From NCBI RefSeq assembly GCF_002234575.2, contig NZ_CP022464.2, positions 1,798,001-1,862,000 of the forward strand: a DNA stretch of 64,000 bases, given 5' to 3'. Positions 25,238 to 34,704 of the stretch are shown piece after piece (within the stretch, counting starts at the first letter, position 1; every line of letters starts with the position of its first letter). The notes under the pieces were generated by a model. That model saw only the letters and a program-made list of their open reading frames with translations, was not told the DNA's origin and searched no databases. A program made the translations under genes and the position numbers. Source of the DNA: Enterocloster bolteae (GTDB lineage: Bacteria; Bacillota; Clostridia; Lachnospirales; Lachnospiraceae).

Positions 25238-25997
25238 AAGTCTTCAGCTCCTTCCATACCATATTAAAGTAAGTGGAAAATTCCGGGCAGTTCCTGCGGT
25301 CCAGGGAGCGGATGCAATTTTCCGGAAAATCAATGGACAGGATTTTTTTGACCCGGCCGGGACGGGGAGACAGGACCAGGATGCGGTCAGCCACGCTAAT
25401 GGCCTCAGACAGGTCATGGGTTACAAGTATGGCGGTCTTGTGTGTCTGGCGTATGATGGAGCTGATGTCGTCACACACAGACAGCCGGGTCTGGTAATCC
25501 AGGGCTGAAAATGGTTCGTCCAGGAGAAGAAGGTCCGGCTTAAGGGCCAGGGTCCGTATAAGGGCCGCTCTCTGGCGCATACCGCCGGACAGCTCCGAAG
25601 GTTTGGCATATTCAAAGCCTGCCAGACCGTAGGCTGCCATCATTTCCAGCAGTTCCTGCCTGGCAGGTTCGTCCAACCGCTTTTGAATTTCAAGGCCAAG
25701 GGATATATTGGAGAAAATATTTCTCCATTCAAATAAATGATCCTTCTGCAGCATGTATCCAATGGCAGAAGGAGATTTGGTCAGGGGGACGCCGTCTATG
25801 GTGATGGTGCCGCCCTCAGGCTTTGTCAGTCCGCACAGCATGGACAGAAGGGTGGACTTGCCGCATCCGGAAGGTCCCACGATAGCCAGGAATTCCCCGG
25901 GTGACACATCAAATGATATATGGTCAAGGGCCAGCGTCTCACCATCTAACGAATGGTAGGAATAGCTGACCCCGTTTACTTCCAGTTTGGGAATCAT
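25230..25997 (-). CDS. ABC importer ATPase (SsuB/ThiZ/TauB type)
   Basis: 255 aa. Walker A GPSGCGKST, signature LSGGM, Walker B LLLDEPFSALD and the H-loop TH in ILVTHDLSEA are all present, so it should be active. It energises the adjoining permease. GAAAGGAGC precedes the start. A TATAAT lies in the leader, 40 to 50 bases upstream on the minus strand, but no clear -35 is seen. No TPP or cobalamin riboswitch was found in the 157-base leader. Confidence 0.9.
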   Translation of the reverse strand: MIPKLEVNGVSYSYHSLDGETLALDHISFDVSPGEFLAIVGPSGCGKSTLLSMLCGLTKPEGGTITIDGVPLTKSPSAIGYMLQKDHLFEWRNIFSNISLGLEIQKRLDEPARQELLEMMAAYGLAGFEYAKPSELSGGMRQRAALIRTLALKPDLLLLDEPFSALDYQTRLSVCDDISSIIRQTHKTAILVTHDLSEAISVADRILVLSPRPGRVKKILSIDFPENCIRSLDRRNCPEFSTYFNMVWKELKTYE

Positions 25998-26076
25998 GAA
26001 GAAGCTCCTTTCAATTAGAAATCAATTCCTTGATTTATTATATGTAGACAACGGGAAACCGTTCGCCCGGAGCAGG

Positions 26077-26121
26077 AAAAAGAAAACAGGCCCCTGCCGC
26101 TTGATAACGGCAGGAAGCCTG
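26077..26121 (-). terminator. Terminator of polysaccharide deacetylase gene
   Basis: On the minus strand CAGGC-TT-CCTGCCG pairs with CGGCAGG-GGCCTG and is followed by TTTTCTTTTT. Confidence 0.88.
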
Positions 26122-26154
26122 CATGATAACAATATGAGCGTGGGACCTTACCCC

Positions 26155-27681
26155 CTACTTCTGGTAACTCCAGCTTACTGGCGTGGGTCTGGCCGAATCA
26201 AATACCTGGGCTGCGTCAAACAGATCAGTCAGTCGTTTCTTGGACGGATCTGTCTGGATGAGGTCCTCATACAGCCGGTAGCCGTCCAGGTTCCTTCTGG
26301 CCATGCGGAAGTAGTTTGTCCCCATCTGCGTCCAGTAGGGCTTGCTGGCATCCACATTGCAGAAATAGCGGAATCCCTTGGATTCCAGATAGGCAAAGCG
26401 GGGATTGTCCTGATGGTAGGGGCGCCAGTCTGCAATGTCGTTGCCGTAAGGATAAAGGATGATATCAGTGGGCCCGATGAGGGATTCCACCTCAGCCTCC
26501 CATTTGTCCGTATCAGCCCGGAACCGTTCCTCGTCAATGGCAAATCCGGCCTCCGGATCATCCGCCACCCCCAGGTGGAGATGGCCCCAGCTGTGGGATG
26601 CCAGCTCCCAGCCGTTATCCTTCAGACACTGGGCCACTCTGGCTGCCTGCTCACGGTCAGCCTCATAGGTGGGGCTGTCCTGGTAGGAGGAGGCGGTTCT
26701 GTACCCCAGTATGCCTTCATAGCCGGTAAACGCGATAATGGCCCTTGCCCCTTTGTAGGAAAAGTCAGGGTGTTCCTGTATAAAATTCTCCAAAAGCGGA
26801 ATCAAATCATAGGAACCCGTGGAGGTGGTGCCGTCGTCCATGACCATCTCACAGGTGGGCTTTCCGTCCTCGCCAATCACGACCCGTTTGGCAAACCCGT
26901 CCCCGTCCATGTAGGGATAGTAGCAGACATCGTCCTGGGACATGACAAAAGGCTTCTTTCCCTCAGGGAGCATGACGCTTCCCTTTACAAAACGAACGTT
27001 TCCATTTTCATCAGGTGCCTCATAGGCCACATCGTGGATACGGACCAGCACATAGCCCTTCTGGTACATATCCTCCAGTATTTTAAGAAATTCGTCCTTG
27101 GTGGTCATGACTGAATTATAGTTGGCGCTGTCCGAGTCCCCGTCAAAAGCCTTGGAGGTATCCATGATAAGGGAGTGGAAAAAAATGTGGGTGACAGCGT
27201 TCATATCAGCTGGAACCAGGGCGGCCTTCTGTGATTCATACCGTGCCAGCGCCTCCTTCATGCGGGAGTCATTCAGGTCCAGGCCGCTGGAGTTGATAAG
27301 CTCTGCCGCCTTGTCATAATCATACCCCATGGCGATGCGGTCAGCCTGGGCTATGAGCCGGGAAATGTCGTCCTGGGGAATTTCGGCAAAAGGCTGGTTA
27401 GATGAGTCGCCGCCGGAAGCGGGGCCGGAACCGCTGTCGGGATAGCGGTCGGAATTGCTGCCCTCGTCCGGATTAGGGGAGCCGTTCCCTGATGAGGCTA
27501 TGACCTGGACCGTTCCGTCCGGCTGTTTCGCTAAAACAAACCGGTAGAGGGCGAAAATGCCGCCCCCTACCAGTACAGTGATTGCTAATAATAAAATAAA
27601 TGTAGGAAGATGCCGTGACATCCGTGCAAGCTTCTGCCTGCGCCTGCGGGACTGCCGGCGTCTGAAATCTGCTCTGCTCAT
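26155..27681 (-). CDS. Membrane-anchored polysaccharide deacetylase family protein
   Basis: 508 aa. An Arg-rich N-terminus and one helix (about residues 28-50) anchor it in the membrane with the rest outside. A Ser/Gly/Asp-rich linker and a helical region lead to the NodB-like domain (about 175-470). That domain has SQDDVCYY, AIIAFTGYEG and the metal motif HSWGH (H-S-x-x-H). The classic TFDDG is altered, so activity on peptidoglycan or another glycan is probable but unproven. The start follows AGGAGAAATTTT. It is transcribed alone on the minus strand, with its own terminator before the ABC importer genes. Confidence 0.85.
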   Translation of the reverse strand: MSRADFRRRQSRRRRQKLARMSRHLPTFILLLAITVLVGGGIFALYRFVLAKQPDGTVQVIASSGNGSPNPDEGSNSDRYPDSGSGPASGGDSSNQPFAEIPQDDISRLIAQADRIAMGYDYDKAAELINSSGLDLNDSRMKEALARYESQKAALVPADMNAVTHIFFHSLIMDTSKAFDGDSDSANYNSVMTTKDEFLKILEDMYQKGYVLVRIHDVAYEAPDENGNVRFVKGSVMLPEGKKPFVMSQDDVCYYPYMDGDGFAKRVVIGEDGKPTCEMVMDDGTTSTGSYDLIPLLENFIQEHPDFSYKGARAIIAFTGYEGILGYRTASSYQDSPTYEADREQAARVAQCLKDNGWELASHSWGHLHLGVADDPEAGFAIDEERFRADTDKWEAEVESLIGPTDIILYPYGNDIADWRPYHQDNPRFAYLESKGFRYFCNVDASKPYWTQMGTNYFRMARRNLDGYRLYEDLIQTDPSKKRLTDLFDAAQVFDSARPTPVSWSYQK

Positions 27682-27836
27682 AAAATTTCTCCTGTAACTG
27701 GTACTTGCCTACCTATTATAGCATAGATTCCATGAAGTGGGTACTATGAAAGAAAAAACAAATATTGGAATTGAAATTCAACTTGTTCCGTGGTATGTTT
27801 AAGTTGGTATGAATAAACATAAAGGAGAACAGGAAC

Positions 27837-28277
27837 ATGGAAGATATGGTAAAGGATCCTAATTGCGCATATTGTATGCAGGGCGAACTGGTGGCTAAGT
27901 TCGGTTATCCTGTGTGTGAGATGAAGACAGGCTTTCTCTATGTATTTAAGGAGCAGAGCAAGAAGGGAAGGGTTGTTCTGGCGCATAGGAAGCATGTCAG
28001 CGAGCTCATTGACCTGACCGATGAGGAGAGGAATGATTTCTTTGCAGAGGTAGCCCAGGTGGCCCGCGCCGTACATAAGGTATTCCAGCCGGACAAGGTA
28101 AACTACGGCGCTTACGGCGATACAGGACATCACCTGCATTTCCACATTGTCCCCAAATATAAAGGCGGTGAAGAATGGGGCGGCACCTTTGAGATGAACA
28201 GCGGAAGGACCATGCTCACAGACGCTGAGTACGAGAAGATGGCAGAGGACTTAAGACAGGCCCTGAAGGAAGTATAA
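27837..28277 (+). CDS. HIT-family (histidine triad) nucleotide-binding hydrolase
   Basis: 146 aa. The triad is HLHFHIV near residue 103, preceded by GDTGH. An N-terminal CAYC and a following His suggest the zinc site seen in many HIT proteins. Family members hydrolyse nucleoside phosphoramidates or dinucleoside polyphosphates. The start has AAGGAGA nine bases before it. It stands alone, divergent from the deacetylase gene. Confidence 0.9.
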   Translation: MEDMVKDPNCAYCMQGELVAKFGYPVCEMKTGFLYVFKEQSKKGRVVLAHRKHVSELIDLTDEERNDFFAEVAQVARAVHKVFQPDKVNYGAYGDTGHHLHFHIVPKYKGGEEWGGTFEMNSGRTMLTDAEYEKMAEDLRQALKEV

Positions 28278-28436
28278 ATATAATAAGGTAAGAAGATAAA
28301 GGGGTATATGCAGCAGGAGCCGGCAGACAATCACGGCCTGCTGCATTTTTTTGCGGTAAAAATCAAGGCTTTGCGGGCATAAGCTGTCTGTCCACTCCCA
28401 TACAATTAGTAGCAGATGATTTTATTGGAGGAAAAT

Positions 28437-29777
28437 ATGAGACGGATTGCAGCGATATTATGCTCGGCGGCAATACTGGCCTCCTATCCCGGGATTGCCG
28501 CCCTGGGCCAGGAACCGGCAATCGCCATCCCCGTGGGAGCGGGGGTATCAGGGAGCAGCCTCTATGGACAGGAAGATGGATGGACAGGGGAGGATGTACA
28601 GGCGGCGGGGGACGCGCAGGCGGTAGATGTGCAGACGGCGGGAGATGCCCAGGCAGCGCCTGCGGACCAGAGTCAGGCAGCTGTCCAGATAGCCGCTCCA
28701 TCGGCCATTCTCATGGAAGCATCTACCGGACAGGTAATCTATGAAAAGGATGCAGATGAAAAGCGAAGCCCGGCCAGTGTTACCAAAGTTATGACGCTGA
28801 TATTGATTTTTGATGCCCTTCAGTCCGGAAAGATCCAGCTGACGGACGAGGTAGTTACCAGCGCCCACGCCAAATCCATGGGAGGTTCCCAGGTGTTCCT
28901 GGAGGAAGGCGAGAAACAGACCGTGGAAACCTTGATTAAATGCATTGTCATTGCATCCGGCAATGACGCGTCTGTGGCCATGGCGGAGTACATAGCAGGC
29001 AGCGAGGATGAGTTTGTACGGATGATGAATGAAAGGGCAGCCAGCCTTGGCATGTCCAACACCCATTTCGTGGATTGCTGCGGACTTACGGAATCCCCGG
29101 ACCATTACACTACGGCCAGGGACATCGCCATCATGAGCCGCGAGCTGATTAATAAATATCCTCAGATACATAATTATTCCACCATATGGATGGAGAATAT
29201 AACGCATGTCACAAAGCAGGGAACCAAGGAATTCGGCCTGTCCAATACAAATAAGCTGCTCAAGATGGCAACTAATTTTACGGTCACAGGCCTTAAGACA
29301 GGTTCCACCTCCATTGCAAAATACTGCCTGTCTGCCACAGCGGAAAAGGACGGGGTGCGCCTGATTGCCGCCATCATGGCTGCGCCGGATTTTAAGGCCA
29401 GGTTTGCAGACGCCCAGACCCTTCTCAACTATGGATATGCAAACTGCAAGCTCTATGAAGACAAGGAACATCTGCCGCTTCCCCAGATGCCGGTTACCGG
29501 CGGCGTGGAGGATGAGGTAGGGCTTACCTATGAGGGAACATTTTCCTATCTGAGCCTTAAAGGGGAGGATTTGGGAGCTATTGAGAAAAAGCTGGTGCTT
29601 TTGGAATCCGTACCCGCTCCGGTGGAACCGGGGCAGAAGGCAGGTGTGCTGGAGTACTCCCTGGGAGGCAAAAAACTGGGAGAGGTTAATGTGCTGACCA
29701 ACGGGAGCATACGGGAGGCAGGTTATATGGATTATCTGAAGAAGCTTGTGGGGGCCTGGAAGCTGAACCGGCAGTAG
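28437..29777 (+). CDS. dacA: D-alanyl-D-alanine carboxypeptidase (PBP5 type)
   Basis: 446 aa. The signal peptide is about residues 1-24 (MRRIAAILCSAAILA). An Ala/Asp/Gln-rich segment with VQ-A-AGDAQA-like repeats follows (about 45-85), then the peptidase S11 domain. The catalytic motifs are SVTK (SxxK), SGN (SxN) and KTG in GLKTGSTS. The C-terminal PBP5 domain starts near residue 355. It trims the terminal D-Ala from wall pentapeptides. ATG 28437 has TTGGAGGAAA before it. A symbol in the dacA/dacF group is reasonable but not exact. Confidence 0.9.
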   Translation: MRRIAAILCSAAILASYPGIAALGQEPAIAIPVGAGVSGSSLYGQEDGWTGEDVQAAGDAQAVDVQTAGDAQAAPADQSQAAVQIAAPSAILMEASTGQVIYEKDADEKRSPASVTKVMTLILIFDALQSGKIQLTDEVVTSAHAKSMGGSQVFLEEGEKQTVETLIKCIVIASGNDASVAMAEYIAGSEDEFVRMMNERAASLGMSNTHFVDCCGLTESPDHYTTARDIAIMSRELINKYPQIHNYSTIWMENITHVTKQGTKEFGLSNTNKLLKMATNFTVTGLKTGSTSIAKYCLSATAEKDGVRLIAAIMAAPDFKARFADAQTLLNYGYANCKLYEDKEHLPLPQMPVTGGVEDEVGLTYEGTFSYLSLKGEDLGAIEKKLVLLESVPAPVEPGQKAGVLEYSLGGKKLGEVNVLTNGSIREAGYMDYLKKLVGAWKLNRQ

Positions 29778-29851
29778 CTAATAGCTTTATGTGCAGAGGA
29801 TTATTTGCAGGGGCTGATATTCAGGGTAATGAAATAAGGGGTATTAATTTC

Positions 29852-29881
29852 GCTGTCATCCTGATGGATGGCAGCCTTTTT
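29852..29881 (+). terminator. Terminator after the carboxypeptidase gene
   Basis: Stem GCTGTCATCC / GGATGGCAGC with a TGAT loop, then CTTTTT. From 29882 to 30179 nothing further was recognised. Confidence 0.85.
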
Positions 29882-30179
29882 AACGGGGATTAAAATGCCG
29901 CAAATGTTTTTGTTAACTGTTTCTATGTGCCCCTATCAACTTCTATATATTCCATCGCATTCTATGACCTTCGGCAAAATATATGAGGCTCTGTGGAGTA
30001 ACGGATTGGGGATATGGGGATGGATAAGAAGCTTGTATTTTGGGCAGCATAATGGTTGATTGGCGTGGAGCGCTTTTGCTGGCAAAACATGGTGAGTAAA
30101 GAAGCAGAAAACAGATATAAACTAAATCAATGACAGAAAAGGTAAAAAGCAGCGAAAAATAAAAGACAGCAAGGAAAAT

Positions 30180-30229
30180 GACAACAAAACCAGCTAAAGG
30201 GCATAACTTTGTTAGCTGGTTTTGTTGTC
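30180..30229. terminator. 18-bp perfect inverted repeat, probable terminator
   Basis: GACAACAAAACCAGCTAA / TTAGCTGGTTTTGTTGTC around a 14-base loop. It lies downstream of the binding-protein gene on the minus strand, beyond its repeat tract, and is the likely end of that transcript. Confidence 0.8.
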
Positions 30230-30276
30230 GGGCTTGTTGTCTGCCGTATTGTCGATTGATTGCTTTTATTTGTTTG

Positions 30277-30408
30277 GCCTGCTGTTTGTTCTACTGTTTG
30301 TTCTGCTGTCTGTTCTGCTGTCTGTTTTGCTATCTGTTCTACTATCTGTTCAGCTATCTGTATTGCTGGCTGTATTGCCGTCTATTTTGCCGCCTGTTCA
30401 GAAAATTG
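30277..30408. repeat. 12-bp tandem repeat after the ABC binding-protein gene
   Basis: Ten or so copies of CTGTTCTGCTGT and variants. On the minus strand they follow the gene's stop codon and extend slightly into its last codons (SEQAAK). On the coding strand the unit AGCAGAACAGAC resembles the CAGATAACAAAA unit found after the feoA-like gene. Confidence 0.8.
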
Positions 30409-31386
30409 TGTGGTTACAAGGTCTTCATAGGGAACACGTGCCGACAGTTCGCCTGCCTCTTCCAGAATGTTTTCCAGAAGCTCAAAGCTTTCTTTTTCAA
30501 ATACGGTGTCATCCTTCCATGTATCCTGGTCCTTATAACGGCCTACGATAACCGCGAGTTTATCCACCGGTGTTTCTTTAAACTGGGGCTGTATGGTTTT
30601 GGCTATTTCTTCGGCTGAATGGGAGTTTACGTAGTCCATGCCTTTTTGAATTGCATTGGTAAACTTCTGAATGATTTCCGGGTTCTGTTCCACGTAACTC
30701 TTCCTGGCACAGTAAGCAGTGTAAGGTACATATCCGGATTCTGTTCCAAGAGAAGCCACCACATATCCGCTTCCCTCGCTCTCCAGAGTGGTTGCAAAAG
30801 GCTCAAATTCCACGGTATAGTCCGCATCATCGCTGGTAAATGCAGCTGCGGTCAGCCCGAAGTTAATGCTCTGGTCAATGGACAGGTCTGTCTTGGGATC
30901 CATGCCGTGTTTCTTTAAGATATACTCAAAGACCATCTGAGGCATGCCGCCTGCGCGTCCGCCAAGAACCTTCTTGCCTTTCAGGCTTTCCCACTTAAAA
31001 TTGTCCTCAGGCTGGCGTCCCACCAGGAAGTTGCCTGCGCGCTGGGTCAGCTGGGCGAAGTTCACCGCATAGTCCTGGGAACCTTCCTGGTATACGTAGA
31101 TGCTGGCTTCGGAGCCCATAAAACCAATTTGGGCGTCGCCGGAGATAAGGGCGGTCATAACCTTATCAGCACCCGCGCCGTTGACAAGGGTCAGGTCGAT
31201 GCCTTCGTCCTCAAAGTAGCCCAGTTCAATGGCTGCGTATTGGGGGGCGTAGAAGATGGAATGGGCTACCTCGTTGAGGACCAACGGGGTGTTGCCTGAG
31301 GATGAACTGCCGGATGATTTTGAACAGCCGGTTAGGGCAGCGGCGCCCATAGCTGCTGCCAGAAGAATGCTAATTGCTTTTTTCAT
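30382..31386 (-). CDS. ABC importer substrate-binding lipoprotein (NMT1/THI5-like)
   Basis: 334 aa. Lipoprotein signal with lipobox LTGC near residue 21, a Ser/Gly linker, then the two-lobe binding fold of the SsuA/ThiY/NMT1 group. Typical motifs are FYAPQYAAIELGYFEDEGIDL and GDAQIGFMGSEA. Anchored outside the membrane, it delivers substrate to a permease, most likely the one at 24413-25237 with ATPase 25230-25997. The start ATG 31386 follows AAGGAG; a TTG one codon earlier is less likely. A TATAAT lies about 35 bases upstream on the minus strand. Confidence 0.88.
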   Translation of the reverse strand: MKKAISILLAAAMGAAALTGCSKSSGSSSSGNTPLVLNEVAHSIFYAPQYAAIELGYFEDEGIDLTLVNGAGADKVMTALISGDAQIGFMGSEASIYVYQEGSQDYAVNFAQLTQRAGNFLVGRQPEDNFKWESLKGKKVLGGRAGGMPQMVFEYILKKHGMDPKTDLSIDQSINFGLTAAAFTSDDADYTVEFEPFATTLESEGSGYVVASLGTESGYVPYTAYCARKSYVEQNPEIIQKFTNAIQKGMDYVNSHSAEEIAKTIQPQFKETPVDKLAVIVGRYKDQDTWKDDTVFEKESFELLENILEEAGELSARVPYEDLVTTQFSEQAAK

Positions 31387-31573
31387 CAATATGCTCCTTA
31401 TATGATTTGGTATATTATAGTCTATTAGGGCTGGAGGGAATCGGTGAATAAAACATTGGGAACTGAGAAATTAGTTTTAATTGCCTGTGATGTCAAAAAA
31501 TGATATGATTGACAGTAGTCATGTAAATAGAGGACAGCGGCCGGATTATTTAGGAAAGGAAGCATTTGTATTC

Positions 31574-32161
31574 ATGAATGATTCATTACAATATTACAAC
31601 CAACATGCAAAAGAATTTTCTGACAGCACAAGGGATGTGGAGTTTAAGGAGATGCAGGAGCGTTTCCTGTCGTATCTGAAGCCGGGAGCCAGAATCCTGG
31701 ATTTCGGGTGCGGCTCCGGCAGAGATACGAAGTATTTCCTGGACAGGGGATTTGAGGCGGATGCCGCGGATGGTTCGGAAGAACTGGTCAGGATAGCTTC
31801 TGGATATACAGGAATTGAAGTGAGGCTGATGTATTTTCAGGATTTAGATGAAAAGGAAGCCTATGATGGAATCTGGGCATGTTCTTCCATCCTGCATCTG
31901 GCTTATGGAGAACTGGAGGATGTGTTTATCAAAATGGCCCGTGCTTTGACATCACATGGAATACTGTATACATCCTTCAAGTATGGTACAGCTGAGGGTG
32001 AGCGCAATGGCCGTTATTTTACGGATATGACGGAAGAAAAGATGGATAAGCTGTTAAAAGATGTAAATTCGTTTGACATATTGGAGATGTGGGTAACGAG
32101 TGATGTCCGTCCGGGGAGAGCAGAAGAAAAATGGCTGAACATGATATTGAGGAAAAAATAG
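31574..32161 (+). CDS. Class I SAM-dependent methyltransferase
   Basis: 195 aa. Motif I is ILDFGCGSGRDTKYF, followed by the acidic residue in ADAADGS and the post-motif region GIWACSSILHL. There is no NPPY or DPPY, so it resembles small-molecule or TehB-like methyltransferases rather than DNA ones. Start 31574 fits the usual N-terminus MNDSLQYY with AAAGGAAG upstream; open codons reach back to TTG 31481 and ATG 31490. It overlaps the following helicase gene by 31 bases, an unusually long coupling that implies joint function. Confidence 0.8.
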   Translation: MNDSLQYYNQHAKEFSDSTRDVEFKEMQERFLSYLKPGARILDFGCGSGRDTKYFLDRGFEADAADGSEELVRIASGYTGIEVRLMYFQDLDEKEAYDGIWACSSILHLAYGELEDVFIKMARALTSHGILYTSFKYGTAEGERNGRYFTDMTEEKMDKLLKDVNSFDILEMWVTSDVRPGRAEEKWLNMILRKK

Positions 32162-34620
32162 AATCGCTGAGGCAGATTCAAATGGAAATCGGGCCCTGTG
32201 AGGTCATTACCGGGGGAAGGGATAAAAAAAGATTTCTGTTATACCAGCTGGAGCTCAGCATGCTAAAGGCTGAGCGGATTGATATGATTGTGTCGTTTCT
32301 CATGGAGTCCGGAGTGCGTATGATTCTGGATGATTTGGAGCAGGCGCTGAATCGCGGAGTAAAAATCAGAATCCTGACCGGAAATTATCTGGGAATTACA
32401 CAGCCGGGGGCATTGTGTCTGATAAAGGAACGGTTGGGGGACCGGGTGGACCTCCGGTTTTACAACGAAAAGGGACGGTCGTTTCACCCTAAAGCCTACA
32501 TATTCCGAAGAAAGGATTTTGGGGAAATATACATTGGTTCATCCAATGTATCACGCAGCGCCCTTACATCCGGTATAGAATGGAACTATCATTTTGATGA
32601 AAGGCGGGACAGCCGGAATTTTCATCAGTTTTGCGGCACTTTTGAGGATCTGTTTTATAACCACTCCATCGTCATAAATGATGAGGTTCTGAAACAATAT
32701 TCCAAAGAATGGAAAAGACCGGCGGTTATCCGGGATATGGAACGGTATGACAGCCTTGACGACGAGACGGACGGGGAAGTGGTATTTCAGCCAAGAGGAG
32801 CACAGATAGAAGCTCTGTACGCGCTGAAAAACAGCCGATTGGAAGGATCGGAGAAGGCATTGATCTGCGCCGCCACAGGTATTGGAAAAACATATCTGGC
32901 TGCGTTTGATTCTCAGCCTTATGAAAGAGTCCTGTTTGTGGCCCACCGGGAAGAAATACTGAAGCAGGCAGCAGAAAGCTTCAGGAATGTGAGACATTCC
33001 GATGATTATGGCTTTTTTTATGGTAAAGAGAAAACAAGGGATAAATCCGTGATTTTCGCTTCTGTTTCCAGTTTGGGTAAAACAGATTATCTCAATGAAT
33101 CATACTTTGCCAGGGATTATTTTGATTATATTGTTATTGACGAATTCCATCATGCTGTTACAGACCAGTATAAAAAAATCATGGAATATTTTAAGCCCCG
33201 GTTCCTGTTAGGGCTGACAGCCACACCGGAAAGAATGGATGGAAGAAATATATACGCGCTATGCGATTATAACGTACCTTATGAGATTGGCCTGAAAGAT
33301 GCCATTAACAAAGGTATGCTGGTACCATTTCATTATTATGGAATTCTGGATGAGACAGTGGACTATTCCAAGATTCGCATTGTAAAAGGAAAATACGATG
33401 AGGAAGAACTGACAAAGGAATTCATAAAGGGCAGGCAGTACGAACTGATTTATAAATACTATATGAAATACCGCTCAAAAAGGGCGTTGGGATTTTGCTG
33501 TTCACGCACACATGCGGAGCAGATGGCAAAGGAATTCTGCCGTCGCAATATTCCGGCGGCAGCTGTATACAGCGATTCAGACGGCGAGTATGCTGTTGAG
33601 AGAAGTGAAGCGATAGAGAAGCTTAAGCGTGGTGAGTTAAAGGTTATTTTTTCTGTGGATATGTTCAATGAAGGGTTAGATATCAGCGAAATTGATATGG
33701 TTATGTTTTTGAGACCCACAGAATCCCCGGTGGTATTTCTCCAGCAGCTTGGGCGGGGGCTGCGTAAAAGCAGGGATAAGGAATACCTGAATGTACTGGA
33801 TTTTATCGGTAATTATGAAAAAGCAGGCTCGGCACCGTTCTTTTTAAGCGGAAGAAGTTATTCAAGTGCGGAAGCCGGAAGAATGCAGCAACAGGATTTT
33901 GAGTATCCGGATGACTGTCTGGTTGATTTCGACCTGCGTCTGATTGATTTATTCCATGAGATGGCAAAGAAGAGGGCGAAAAAGGAAGAGCGGATCCGCA
34001 GTGAATACTTCCGTATTAAGGAGATGCTGGGCGGCAGAGTGCCGGCCCGTATGGATTTGTTTACCTACATGGAGGAAGAAATACTCCAGATATGTAATGG
34101 TTTGCAGAACAGTCCGTTTAAACATTATCTGAGGTATTTGAATAGCCTGGGTGAGCTGGGAGACAGAAACCGTGCCATATTTAATAGTATTGGCAATGAT
34201 TTTCTGGAGATGCTGGAGACCACGCAAATGACCAAGTCCTATAAGATGCCGGTCCTTTTGGCATTTTATAACAATGGCAATGTCAAAACTCAGATTGATG
34301 AGGATGATATATACCGGGGCCATAAGGAGTTTTATTATACGGCAAATAACTGGAAGGATTTAGCGAAAGATAAGAGTACAAGTGACTTCCGTACATGGGA
34401 TAAGAAACGCTGTACCAGAGAAGCCTTAAAAAACCCGGTCCGCTTTTTGCTGCAGTCCGGAAAAGGTTTTTTTGTGCGTAAAGAGGGCTATGTACTGGCT
34501 CTGAATCCGCAGTTATATGAGGCGGTGGAAATGGACGGGTTTTCCCAACAGATGAAGGATGTGATTGACTACCGGACCATGGATTATTACCGGAAGCGGT
34601 ATGAAGGGAAAACAGAATAA
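32131..34620 (+). CDS. PLD-nuclease / SF2 helicase / DUF3427 protein
   Basis: 829 aa. An N-terminal phospholipase-D-like domain (about 30-180) has one HKD motif, HPKAYIF...GSSN. The SF2 helicase core (about 220-560) shows CAATGIGKT (motif I), VIDEFHHA (motif II), LTATPER (III) and QLGRGLRKS (VI). The C-terminal part matches DUF3427. Such proteins resemble restriction or DNA-repair helicases, and several defence systems combine PLD nucleases with helicases. A defence role is an inference here. It is translated with the methyltransferase just upstream and followed by a terminator. Confidence 0.85.
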   Translation: MAEHDIEEKIESLRQIQMEIGPCEVITGGRDKKRFLLYQLELSMLKAERIDMIVSFLMESGVRMILDDLEQALNRGVKIRILTGNYLGITQPGALCLIKERLGDRVDLRFYNEKGRSFHPKAYIFRRKDFGEIYIGSSNVSRSALTSGIEWNYHFDERRDSRNFHQFCGTFEDLFYNHSIVINDEVLKQYSKEWKRPAVIRDMERYDSLDDETDGEVVFQPRGAQIEALYALKNSRLEGSEKALICAATGIGKTYLAAFDSQPYERVLFVAHREEILKQAAESFRNVRHSDDYGFFYGKEKTRDKSVIFASVSSLGKTDYLNESYFARDYFDYIVIDEFHHAVTDQYKKIMEYFKPRFLLGLTATPERMDGRNIYALCDYNVPYEIGLKDAINKGMLVPFHYYGILDETVDYSKIRIVKGKYDEEELTKEFIKGRQYELIYKYYMKYRSKRALGFCCSRTHAEQMAKEFCRRNIPAAAVYSDSDGEYAVERSEAIEKLKRGELKVIFSVDMFNEGLDISEIDMVMFLRPTESPVVFLQQLGRGLRKSRDKEYLNVLDFIGNYEKAGSAPFFLSGRSYSSAEAGRMQQQDFEYPDDCLVDFDLRLIDLFHEMAKKRAKKEERIRSEYFRIKEMLGGRVPARMDLFTYMEEEILQICNGLQNSPFKHYLRYLNSLGELGDRNRAIFNSIGNDFLEMLETTQMTKSYKMPVLLAFYNNGNVKTQIDEDDIYRGHKEFYYTANNWKDLAKDKSTSDFRTWDKKRCTREALKNPVRFLLQSGKGFFVRKEGYVLALNPQLYEAVEMDGFSQQMKDVIDYRTMDYYRKRYEGKTE

Positions 34621-34649
34621 GCATTAGACAGATGAATCGGTTGATGTAA

Positions 34650-34704
34650 AGCGCCGGTATTATTACTGCAATATTCCTTTGCGGTAACAATACCGGCGCT
34701 TTTA
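34650..34704 (+). terminator. Terminator after the helicase gene
   Basis: GCGCCGGTATT / AATACCGGCGC (11 pairs) around a partly paired loop, followed by TTTT. Confidence 0.88.

Noticed and set aside
24708..25508. Plus-strand open frame (266 codons) over the ABC importer genes
   Set aside because: It overlaps two convincing minus-strand genes and has no domain.
25998..26076. TPP riboswitch upstream of the ABC importer ATPase
   Set aside because: The importer type made this plausible, but the leader has no CTGAGA or other conserved TPP core.
25987..27114. Long plus-strand open frame (375 codons) over the polysaccharide deacetylase
   Set aside because: It is the antisense of a clear deacetylase gene with domain motifs, ribosome site and terminator; the plus-strand product has no recognisable motifs.
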